Of a DNA stretch of 64,000 bases, positions 19,553-26,976 are shown in pieces. The DNA lies in contig NZ_JADEXS020000001.1 of NCBI RefSeq assembly GCF_015207005.2, forward strand, positions 5,665,001-5,729,000, read 5' to 3'. Source of the stretch: Desmonostoc muscorum LEGE 12446 (GTDB lineage Bacteria > Cyanobacteriota > Cyanobacteriia > Cyanobacteriales > Nostocaceae). The notes under the pieces are model-generated. The model was not told the origin of the DNA. It saw only the letters and a program-made list of their open reading frames with translations, and did not search any database. Numbering within the stretch: the stretch's first letter is position 1; every line of letters starts with the position of its first letter. The translations under genes were made by a program, and so were the position numbers.

Positions 19553-21727
19553 CTAGACGATAGTGAAATTAGCAGCAGTCAACGTTTTGGTATTAATCCC
19601 AGTCAGCGTTGCCAAAACTTCATCAGTATCAGTGACGATAATTTTGTTGCCAGTGAAACTGAGTTGACGGAAGCTGAGACCACCAGACAATCCAATCAAG
19701 TCAGTACCTTTGCAGAAGTCAGTAATCTTATCAGTACCTTGTGTTGCAGCCAAGACAAATTTATCTTTGCCATTGCCACCTGTGAGGATATCGTTACCAA
19801 AACCACCAGATAATCTGTCATCACCTTTGCCACCATCGAGGATGTCTTTGCCATTACCACCAACTAGGATGTCATTACCGTTACCACCCAAGAGAGTATC
19901 ATTACCATTGCCCCCATTGAGGGAGTCTTTGCCATTGCCACCATCTAGGTAGTCATTACCAGGAGTGCCCTTTATATTGTCGTTGCCGTTGCCACCAAAA
20001 AGGCGATCGCCGACTTCCACGGTTACTTTAGCGGTACTAGTGAGTTGACCATCACTGACGGTGTAGTTAAAGGTAGCTGCACCAGTAAACCCCTTAATTG
20101 GGGTAAATAAGATGAAGTCATCTGCCGAATTATTGGGAGTGTGATTATTTTTGAGTACCGCAGTACCATTGATTGCACCACTGACACCAGCGATCGTGAG
20201 GCTGTTGCCATCGATGTCGCGATCGTTAGCCAGCAGGGTATTTACTTGAATAAAAAAGGCAGTATTTTTGGCAGTGGTAACAGTATCATTAACGGCAACG
20301 GGTGCGTTATTGACTTGTGCTTTTGTACCAAAAATCACATAGCTCTGCCCAGCCCCCAAGGAAGCACCAGGTGCGCCAACAATCAAGTCGTCGATGTTGT
20401 CGCCGTTGATATCCCCAGCAGCACTGACTGAAATAGCTGAGAAGTCAGTACCATTAATACCGTTGATGGCAAAGCCCTTGCTAGGGTTGAGATTGGAGAG
20501 GTCGAGGGTGGCACCAAAGCCGCTACTGCTGCCAAAGACCACGTAGGTCTGTCCTGCACCGGATGAAGCAAAAGGTGCGCCGATAATTAGGTCAGCGATG
20601 TTGTCACCGTTAACATCCCCAGCAGCGCTGACTGAGTAGCCTGAGACATCGTTTTCATTAATGCCTTTGATTGCAAAGCCGTTGCTGCCGTTAAGGCTAG
20701 ATACATCTAAGCTGGCATTAAAGCCGCTAGTGCTGCCAAATACCACGTAGCTCTGTCCTGCACCCGAAGCAGCATTGTATGCACCGATAATTAGATCGTC
20801 AATGCGATCGTTGTTAATGTCTCCGGCATTGCTCACTGAAGCCCCGAAAAAGTCGCTGGCATTGCCGTTGATGGCAAAGCCGTTGCTGCCGTTAAGGCCA
20901 GATAAATCTAGGCTAGGATTAAAGCCGCTAGTACTGCCAAACACTACATAGCTCTTTCCTGTGCCCTGTGCGCCAATAATTAGGTCGGCGATGCCATCAT
21001 GGTTAACATCCCCAGCACTGCTGACTGAGTTGCCTGAGGAGTCAGTGCCATTGCCGTTAATGGCAAAACCATTGCTGCCGTTGAGGTCTGAGAGGTTCAA
21101 GCTGACATTAAAGCCGCTAGTGCTGCCAAACACCACGTAGCTCTGCCCTGCACCAGAAGCCGCATTAGATGCGCCAATAATTAAGTCGTCGATCCCATCA
21201 TGGTTGATGTCTCCGGCATTGCTGACTGAGTTACCTGAGGAGTCTGAGAGGCCATCTGAGTTCCGGCCATTGATGCCGTTAATGGCAAAGCCGTTGCTGC
21301 CGTTGAGGTTCGAGAGGTCGAAACTGGCATTAAAACCGGTAGTGCTGCCAAACAACACGTAACTTTGCCCTGCACCCAAAGCCGCACCAGGAGCGCCAAT
21401 AATGAGGTCAGCGATGCCATCATGGTTAATGTCCCCAGCGCTGCTGACTGAGGCGGCAAAAAAGTCGCTGGCATTCCCGTTGATAGCAAAGCCGTTGCTG
21501 CCGTTGAGGTTCGAGAGGTCGAGGCTGGCATTGAAGCCGCTAGTGCTGCCAAACACTACGTAGCTCTTTCCTGTTCCTGGTGCGCCAATAATGAGGTCGT
21601 CGATGTGGTCGCCGTTAACGTCCCCGCCATTGCTGACTGAGTTTCCTAAGGAGTCAAAGCCATTGCCGTTGATGGCAAAGCCGTTGTTGCCGTCTAGAGA
21701 CGAAAAGTTGGATAAGGGATTAGCCAT
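19553..21727 (-). CDS. FG-GAP repeat / RTX calcium-binding protein
   Basis: 724 residues in three parts. Residues 1-470 are seven FG-GAP (integrin-alpha beta-propeller) repeats, each with GFAI.G, a calcium-binding D.N.D.I.DLIIGA loop and SYVVFG. A cadherin-like/Big domain follows ([19 protein letters not shown] ...). The C-terminus is a block of RTX nonapeptides ([17 protein letters not shown] ...) and ends in the beta-roll/secretion-type tail ([17 protein letters not shown] ...). There is no N-terminal signal peptide, which fits type I secretion by a C-terminal signal. It is probably an extracellular calcium-dependent surface protein. The repeats are nearly identical at DNA level and form a 3-unit block duplicated once (units 1-3 and 4-6). 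Confidence 0.9.
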   Translation of the reverse strand: MANPLSNFSSLDGNNGFAINGNGFDSLGNSVSNGGDVNGDHIDDLIIGAPGTGKSYVVFGSTSGFNASLDLSNLNGSNGFAINGNASDFFAASVSSAGDINHDGIADLIIGAPGAALGAGQSYVLFGSTTGFNASFDLSNLNGSNGFAINGINGRNSDGLSDSSGNSVSNAGDINHDGIDDLIIGASNAASGAGQSYVVFGSTSGFNVSLNLSDLNGSNGFAINGNGTDSSGNSVSSAGDVNHDGIADLIIGAQGTGKSYVVFGSTSGFNPSLDLSGLNGSNGFAINGNASDFFGASVSNAGDINNDRIDDLIIGAYNAASGAGQSYVVFGSTSGFNASLDVSSLNGSNGFAIKGINENDVSGYSVSAAGDVNGDNIADLIIGAPFASSGAGQTYVVFGSSSGFGATLDLSNLNPSKGFAINGINGTDFSAISVSAAGDINGDNIDDLIVGAPGASLGAGQSYVIFGTKAQVNNAPVAVNDTVTTAKNTAFFIQVNTLLANDRDIDGNSLTIAGVSGAINGTAVLKNNHTPNNSADDFILFTPIKGFTGAATFNYTVSDGQLTSTAKVTVEVGDRLFGGNGNDNIKGTPGNDYLDGGNGKDSLNGGNGNDTLLGGNGNDILVGGNGKDILDGGKGDDRLSGGFGNDILTGGNGKDKFVLAATQGTDKITDFCKGTDLIGLSGGLSFRQLSFTGNKIIVTDTDEVLATLTGINTKTLTAANFTIV

Positions 21728-22101
21728 GATTTTATTGTATGTTTGTTGTTAGCAATGGAGTATATGTAAAAGTTTTAAACAAATAACATTAGCCTTAGTT
21801 AAAAGCTAGGTTAAGCCAACTAATTTTAAATATTTTGTGTTTTTATGATGTGAGTGCTGTATGGTATAACTAATACTTAAATATAATTAATCAAAGAAAA
21901 TTTTTAGGCGATCGCACTTTCAGATCCAAACAGTGATACACAGCATACTTCTATTATGTATTGGCAAATAACAACACAATCAAGCTATAGGAATCGTATT
22001 TGATTTCTGAAAAAATCTAAATATTTGTAGGGTGTTTTAGGCGTAAGCCGTAACGCAGCATCTCAAGCTTTTGGTGCCGTACCTCGGCGCTAAGGCACCT
22101 T
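21728..22101. other. Upstream region of the FG-GAP/RTX gene
   Basis: No gene is supported. The first about 200 bases are AT-rich and probably carry the promoter of the RTX gene. A repeat of the form GGTGTTTTAGGCGTAAGCCG lies near 22031-22050, and a hairpin GGTGCCGTACC ... TAAGGCACC spans about 22073-22098. Confidence 0.5.
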
Positions 22102-22201
22102 ATACCGTTTCACTTTAATTATGATACAAATACGTTGTTAGGGGCACGGCAATGTTCCCTACGCGAAATCTATATGTATCAGGGTTTTAGTGAAATGGTA
22201 T
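22102..22201. repeat. MITE-like element, family with CCATTTCAC ends
   Basis: The 100-bp unit begins ATACCGTTTCACTTTAAT and ends TTTTAGTGAAATGGTAT, terminal inverted repeats with few mismatches. The inner left part (ATGATACAAATACGTTGTT) also occurs, inverted, in the element at 26810-26887. Non-coding. Confidence 0.7.
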
Positions 22202-22375
22202 TACGTAGTATTTCAAAAATCAAATACTAGTCCTATACCTGATAATTAAACTTGGTATGTAATGACTAACTTACCAGATATATCTCCGGCAGTAATTGGT
22301 AATAACTATGGTTTGAGAATTTGGATAGAGTACGGTTTTTAACAGTGTAAAAATCAGCTAATATGAACAGATTTT

Positions 22376-22621
22376 CGCTTGACTGACTACTATCAAATTG
22401 AGCGATGTTGGGAGATTGTCGAGAGTGCCTTTTTGATGGTGAGCTTACAATTCTGCGGACTAAATCAATCAAAAAATATTGAAGATGATTCTCCAGATAA
22501 AGACTTGTTGTTCAAGTTGTGCCAACATCCTTGGTAGAATCACATTTCTGGCTGGAACAATCGACTGAATAATTTACTCCCAACCAGTCAAGGGTGTTCT
22601 GGTTGGGATACTGGAACTTAA
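22376..22621 (+). pseudogene. Transposase C-terminal relic with in-frame stop
   Basis: One frame reads RLTDYYQIERCWEIVESAFL ..., passes a TAG at 22535-22537, and continues NHISGWNNRLNNLLPTSQG to a TAA at 22619-22621. The LTD.Y.IE.CWE.V.SA..M.SLQ block and the later W.H.SGW.N.LNNL block match, as I remember them, the C-terminus of a DDE transposase family common in Nostoc (IS701-like). The N-terminal catalytic part is absent. Decayed and non-functional. Confidence 0.6.
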
Positions 22622-22630
22622 AATTTGGAG

Positions 22631-24127
22631 TTAGGCTTGAATTAGCTTTGGCTTACCTGACTCAACCGCCCATGAGGCCATGCATGTCTCAGTGTTGCTG
22701 CGACGCAATACTGTATCAACAGCCCACCATTGTGCTGTAACTCGTTCGGGAGTGACATCAATAATGTTGTAACCATGACTGTCGAAGTCACACCAGCGAA
22801 TGTGAGGGAAAGCCTTCATCACCTCTTGCTCAATGGGAATAGACTGTGTGCGGGCTGCCCAACCCATTTTGTCGTCAAGGTTTTGTGAAGTTAAGCTACC
22901 AGTGACAAACTCGACGGCGATTGGTTCTTCTTTTTGGTCAAAGGCATCTCGCTTTAACTCAATCGCTAGCCCGACGTGGACATCACCACTGAGTACAACA
23001 ACATTTTTGATTTCATTGTCTCGCAAGTGGTTTAGAAGCAAATCGCGCTCAACAGGATAGCCGTCCCATTGATCGTAATCTGGACCAATGCCGTCAACAT
23101 CGATCAGCTTCAGCTTCAGCAGTGCTTGCTTAATTGTCGGTGGGAAATCTTTACTCCACGTCGTCGCCATCACCGATGGATTTGCCAATAACTTCCATTG
23201 AGCATCCGATGTATCAAACTGTTCCAGCAACCAAGTACGTTGTTCAACACCTAAAGCAGACCGTCCTGGATCAAACATCGCTGGTGGCGGCACAGGTTCA
23301 TCACGACGAGTGCGAGTGTCAATCAATACTAAATCAGCTAAAGTCCCTAGCGAGACTTTACGGAAAACTCTTTGGGAGTCAGAGGGATCGGGCTTGCGTG
23401 CTGGTAACCATTCCCAGCGTACTTGGAAGGCTATAGCGCGACGGCTAGCCCAATCACCATCCCGTTCTTGTTGGTGTTCGCTAGCACCATCACGCCATGC
23501 ACCATCAGCAAATTCGTGATCGTCGAGGGTAGCAATTAGTGGTAGTGCTGCATGAAGACGTTGCACGTCGGGGTCGCGGCGATAGTGAGCGTAGCGGCGG
23601 CGGTAATCTTCAAGTGTCTTGCACTCATGAAGCGGTTCAAATGGACGACCGATGTCTGCACCTGGTGTTTGGCTGGCTGGCGGTTTGTTTGAAGCTTCGT
23701 AGATGTAATCGCCTAGATGCAGTACAAAGTCAAGGTCATCGCGTGCGGCAATACAACTATAGGCGTTGAAGAAACCAGCGTTGAATTTCGCGCAGGACAC
23801 TTGAGCAAAACGCAGATGCTGAGTACCGTTTTTCGGCAAGGTTTTGGTTCTGCCAACGGGTGATGTCTGAGTTAGTGCCTCAAATTGGTAAAAGTATCGG
23901 CTTGCAGGTTCTAAACCAGTGACATCAACATTAACTGTGTAGTCTGCATCGGCTTGGGCTAAGGCTGTGCCAGAAGCAATGATTTTGCTGAAGTTGGAAT
24001 CGCTGGCTATTTTCCAGTTAACTTCTACAGGTTCAGGTGTGGGTGTAGTGACTCGCGTCCAAATCACAACCCGATCTTCGAGTGGATCTCCGCTTGCTAC
24101 GCCATGCACAAAAAGGCTATCTGTCAT
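22631..24127 (-). CDS. PhoD-like alkaline phosphatase/phosphodiesterase, no signal peptide
   Basis: 498 residues. The N-terminal Fn3-like domain (FVHGVASGDPLEDRVVIWTRV) and the metallophosphatase core (HLGDYIYE, TLDDHEFADGAWRD, LIDTRTRRDEP, LLANPSVMAT, VVLSGDVHVG) are those of the PhoD family, Fe/Ca-dependent enzymes releasing phosphate from mono- and diesters. PhoD proteins usually start with a Tat signal; here translation begins directly at the mature domain (MTDSLFVHG...), so the enzyme is either cytoplasmic or exported another way. No upstream in-frame signal was seen. TTAAC-like direct repeats lie about 290-340 bases upstream (24420-24468). Confidence 0.93.
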   Translation of the reverse strand: MTDSLFVHGVASGDPLEDRVVIWTRVTTPTPEPVEVNWKIASDSNFSKIIASGTALAQADADYTVNVDVTGLEPASRYFYQFEALTQTSPVGRTKTLPKNGTQHLRFAQVSCAKFNAGFFNAYSCIAARDDLDFVLHLGDYIYEASNKPPASQTPGADIGRPFEPLHECKTLEDYRRRYAHYRRDPDVQRLHAALPLIATLDDHEFADGAWRDGASEHQQERDGDWASRRAIAFQVRWEWLPARKPDPSDSQRVFRKVSLGTLADLVLIDTRTRRDEPVPPPAMFDPGRSALGVEQRTWLLEQFDTSDAQWKLLANPSVMATTWSKDFPPTIKQALLKLKLIDVDGIGPDYDQWDGYPVERDLLLNHLRDNEIKNVVVLSGDVHVGLAIELKRDAFDQKEEPIAVEFVTGSLTSQNLDDKMGWAARTQSIPIEQEVMKAFPHIRWCDFDSHGYNIIDVTPERVTAQWWAVDTVLRRSNTETCMASWAVESGKPKLIQA

Positions 24128-24741
24128 CTTGTCCTTACATTATTAAATCAATAAACAAGTTGGATTTGAGAAATTCAAAATTTTAAATCTACTGTTAACA
24201 GGTATCTTGTCCGTTGATAGGACGCAAATAAAATCGTGAGGAGCCGATTTGGAGATCAACCTCAGCCAAAAGCTTAATAATTGGCGTGAGCCAAAATAGG
24301 CACAATACTATTCCAGTGACATACCTTGCCACTTGGTTAAAGTGTCCTATTTGGGAAACCTCAAAATTGAATTACTCAGAATCTATCAAGATAGTCTCAT
24401 CCTTAACATGAATACGCAAGGACAGTTAAGACAGTTAAGAAAATACTTAACAAATGCTTAATAACTGTACATTTGCTTATTTTGAGAGGATTTAAAGGCT
24501 GTTTTGCAAGAATAGGCTAAATCTAAGTCCCGTTTTTTAAGCAGTTTGGTTGTTTAGTTGTTGTCTCAGGCAGCCAAGGAGCGACAACAAGACCAGGGGG
24601 CAGCATAAATGAGGTCTTTTTATTACAATACAGTTCAGTTAAGCTTTTTTCTCTTCCCCTGCCCTCCCCTGCCTCCCCTGCCTCCCCTGCCTGCCTTAAC
24701 AAATAAATTTCCTTAACCCAAGCGTATTGCTTTTTATTACC
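24128..24741. other. Upstream region of phoD-like gene with TTAAC direct repeats
   Basis: No gene is supported. On the minus strand, toward the PhoD gene, 24420-24468 holds repeated CTTAACTGT units (GTTAAGACAGTTAAG on the plus strand, further TTAA motifs following) that resemble Pho boxes, although the spacing is nine bases rather than the usual eleven. At 24653-24695 there is a CCTGCCTCCC-type pyrimidine repeat. Confidence 0.5.
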
Positions 24742-24834
24742 ATGCCGTATCTACCACTGACGTTAACCTACAAAATCCGGTCTGAGGAAATTATGGCTTT
24801 GCTAGATACAGGTGCAAGGGTGACTATGAGTTAG
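24742..24834 (+). pseudogene. Truncated retropepsin-like aspartyl protease relic
   Basis: Thirty codons (MPYLPLTLTYKIRSEEIMAL, then LDTGARVTMS) end at a TAG. The LLDTGA motif is the catalytic motif of clan AA (retroviral-type) aspartyl proteases, which in cyanobacteria are small proteins of about 100-140 residues; the stop comes just after the active-site motif. No continuation in the other frames is convincing. Non-functional relic. Confidence 0.55.
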
Positions 24835-24898
24835 TAAAATTCGCATCAGTTCCAAATTATTGGACAATTGACACTGGACTGTTGACTTTTGACCAACA

Positions 24899-25678
24899 AT
24901 GACTTCCCTAGAAAATCAAATTATTTTAATTACTGGTGCTAGCAGTGGTATTGGTACTGCTTGTGCGAGAATCTTTGCTGGTGCGGGTGCAAAACTGATC
25001 TTAGCAGCACGGCGGTTAGAACGTTTGCAGCAACTCGCAGATACTCTTGCTCAAGATTTTAATACTGAAGTCCATTTGTTAGAGCTAGATGTGCGCGATC
25101 GCTCTGCTGTGGAATCTGCCATCTCTACTCTACCTCCCTCCTGGTCTGACATCGATATTCTGATTAACAATGCTGGTTTGAGTCGTGGTTTAGACAAGTT
25201 ACATGAAGGTAGTTTTGAAGACTGGGAAGAAATGATTGATACCAACATTAAGGGTTTACTTTATCTCTCCCGTTATGTCGTTCCAGGAATGGTAAGTCGG
25301 AGTCGCGGTCATGTGGTAAATTTAGGTTCAATTGCCGGACATCAAACTTATCCTGGTGGTAATGTCTACTGTGGTACGAAAGCTGCGGTGAGGGCAATTT
25401 CCGAAGGTTTAAAACAAGATTTGTTGGGTACTCCTGTACGCGTAACTTCCGTTGACCCTGGTATGGTAGAAACGGAATTTAGCCAGGTGCGGTTTCACGG
25501 GAATAGTCAACGTGCTAATCAAGTTTACCAGGGACTTACCCCCCTGACCGCAGATGATGTGGCTGATGTGATATTTTTCTGCGTCACGCGATCGCCCCAT
25601 GTCAATATTAATGAAGTTGTGCTGATGCCTGTTGACCAAGCTAGCGCTACCTTAGTTAACCGACGCACAGAAAAATAA
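24899..25678 (+). CDS. Short-chain dehydrogenase/reductase (SDR), YdfG-like
   Basis: 259 residues, classical SDR. The Rossmann cofactor loop is TGASSGIG (about 13-20) with AARR after beta-2, suggesting NADP(H). NNAG, the catalytic Ser in LGSIAG, and Tyr/Lys in YCGTK follow. The C-terminal VDPGMVETEFSQVR block places it with the serine/3-hydroxy acid dehydrogenase (YdfG) group, which oxidises 3-hydroxy acids; the substrate here is not certain. Cytoplasmic and monocistronic. Confidence 0.93.
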   Translation: MTSLENQIILITGASSGIGTACARIFAGAGAKLILAARRLERLQQLADTLAQDFNTEVHLLELDVRDRSAVESAISTLPPSWSDIDILINNAGLSRGLDKLHEGSFEDWEEMIDTNIKGLLYLSRYVVPGMVSRSRGHVVNLGSIAGHQTYPGGNVYCGTKAAVRAISEGLKQDLLGTPVRVTSVDPGMVETEFSQVRFHGNSQRANQVYQGLTPLTADDVADVIFFCVTRSPHVNINEVVLMPVDQASATLVNRRTEK

Positions 25679-25959
25679 TCCCTCCTCAAGTACGCCAAAC
25701 CTAACTCCCTAGACCCTTCCCGCCTCTCCCAATCTTCTTTTTTTAGGAGAGGGTTAGGGAAAAATTTTGTTGCTAGAAGAGGGAAAATTCCAAGCTAAGA
25801 GCAGGGAACAGGAATGGAAACGAGAATTTAAATCCAAATCTTCTCTGGTACCCAGTCCCTAGTCCCCAGTACCCAGTCCCAATTCATCGGCTGAATTTGC
25901 CCTACTCAATGCCTGAGGTACTCAGTTACCCTGAAAATATATAAAAGAGCAATTTTCAA

Positions 25960-26430
25960 ATGACCATTTACTTTTATAAGGTTTGGCAGCCTTATGGCTG
26001 TTTTTCTAACTTTTCTTGCCACGGAATTCACATCCAGGGTGCTTACTGGCCAACAGTTGAGCATTATTATCAAGCCCAAAAGTTTGTTGGCAGTAAGGAT
26101 GCAGTAATTATACCTTTAATTCATGCCGCCCCCACCCCCGAAGAAGCTGCTGCTTTGGGAAGATGTAGTACTCGCCAACTACGTCGAGACTGGGATTTGG
26201 TTAAAACTCAAGTTATGCGAGAAGCTGTACTCAAAAAGTTTCTCACTCATACTGATATTAGAGAAGTTCTTTTGAAGACAGGTGATGAGTTATTGGTTGA
26301 AAACTCGCCAACCGATTATTTTTGGGGTTGTGGCGCTAATAAAACTGGACAAAACCATCTCGGTAAAATTCTCATAAGTGTTCGTGAAGAAATCCGTAAG
26401 TTACTATCTTTAACGGTAATTCACGAATAA
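25960..26430 (+). CDS. NADAR domain protein (YbiA-like N-glycosidase)
   Basis: 156 residues covering the whole family. Signature: FYKVWQPYGCFSNFS ... WPTVEHYYQAQKF ... WDLVKTQVMREAVLKKFL ... PTDYFWGCGANKTGQNHLG. NADAR proteins cleave N-glycosidic bonds: YbiA/RibX hydrolyses early riboflavin pathway intermediates, and other members remove ADP-ribose from guanine bases or act in NAD-linked immunity. This gene is single and has no toxin partner next to it, so a housekeeping damage-control role is most likely. The spacer before it carries a CCCAGT repeat array (25851-25880). Confidence 0.9.
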   Translation: MTIYFYKVWQPYGCFSNFSCHGIHIQGAYWPTVEHYYQAQKFVGSKDAVIIPLIHAAPTPEEAAALGRCSTRQLRRDWDLVKTQVMREAVLKKFLTHTDIREVLLKTGDELLVENSPTDYFWGCGANKTGQNHLGKILISVREEIRKLLSLTVIHE

Positions 26431-26809
26431 TTTAATTAAAAAAGTTACATCTGACATAAAATCAGCAATTCAACGGGGAATAGTCAAATTCCCCCAGTTA
26501 AAAACCTTTCAATGAGTCCCCTCTAATTAGTTGTTGAGTCGGCAAAAATATTAACTAACTGGCTTAATGGGTAAAAATGGTCAAAAAATATTGTTAATTT
26601 CAAGCACTTAATCAGCTACTAAGTTGAGTGATATTACTGAAATATTTTAATGATTGAGAATATAAAATTAATAGTTGTCAATGATTAAAATTTTCTTAAG
26701 TATAAACTTGAAAGGATATTTGTAAAGTCTTTGTGATCAGGTAAAGCGGTTTTAAATCTGCCTAAGTCAATTTTAAGGCAGAACAGGGATTCTGATACTT
26801 ATAAAATCC
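26431..26809. other. AT-rich spacer upstream of the photosensor kinase
   Basis: No gene or strong repeat is seen in this stretch. It is AT-rich and ends in a MITE-like unit (26810-26887, separate entry), after which about 90 bases lead to the kinase start. Confidence 0.5.
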
Positions 26810-26887
26810 GATACCATTTTCCCAAATATTTGCAAAATGTGTATGACTTTATCAACGTATTTGTAGCATGAATTTCGTGAAATGGGA
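26810..26887. repeat. MITE-like element, inverted and diverged copy of the 22102 family
   Basis: Left end GATACCATTTTCCC and right end GTGAAATGGGAT are imperfect inverted repeats. Read on the minus strand, CCATTTCACGAAATTCATGC and the following TACAAATACGTTGAT align with the left part of the element at 22102 (27-28 of about 35 bases). Confidence 0.65.
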
Positions 26888-26976
26888 TGAAAAACAAGGA
26901 ACTGTAATTTGAAAATTCTCATCAAAGATAATTATAAAAAAACTTTTTTATACTTCAGTCATGGTGTTTATAAGCA

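Noticed and set aside
19553..21727. GAPGTGKS in the FG-GAP protein, a perfect Walker A motif by pattern
   Set aside because: It is part of a shortened FG-GAP loop ([15 protein letters not shown]) in units 1 and 4; no Walker B or ATPase fold follows, so it is a chance match.
24420..24468. Definite Pho box at the PhoD gene
   Set aside because: Repeat spacing (nine bases) is off from the usual eleven and the site is about 300 bases upstream, so it is reported only as a weak possibility.
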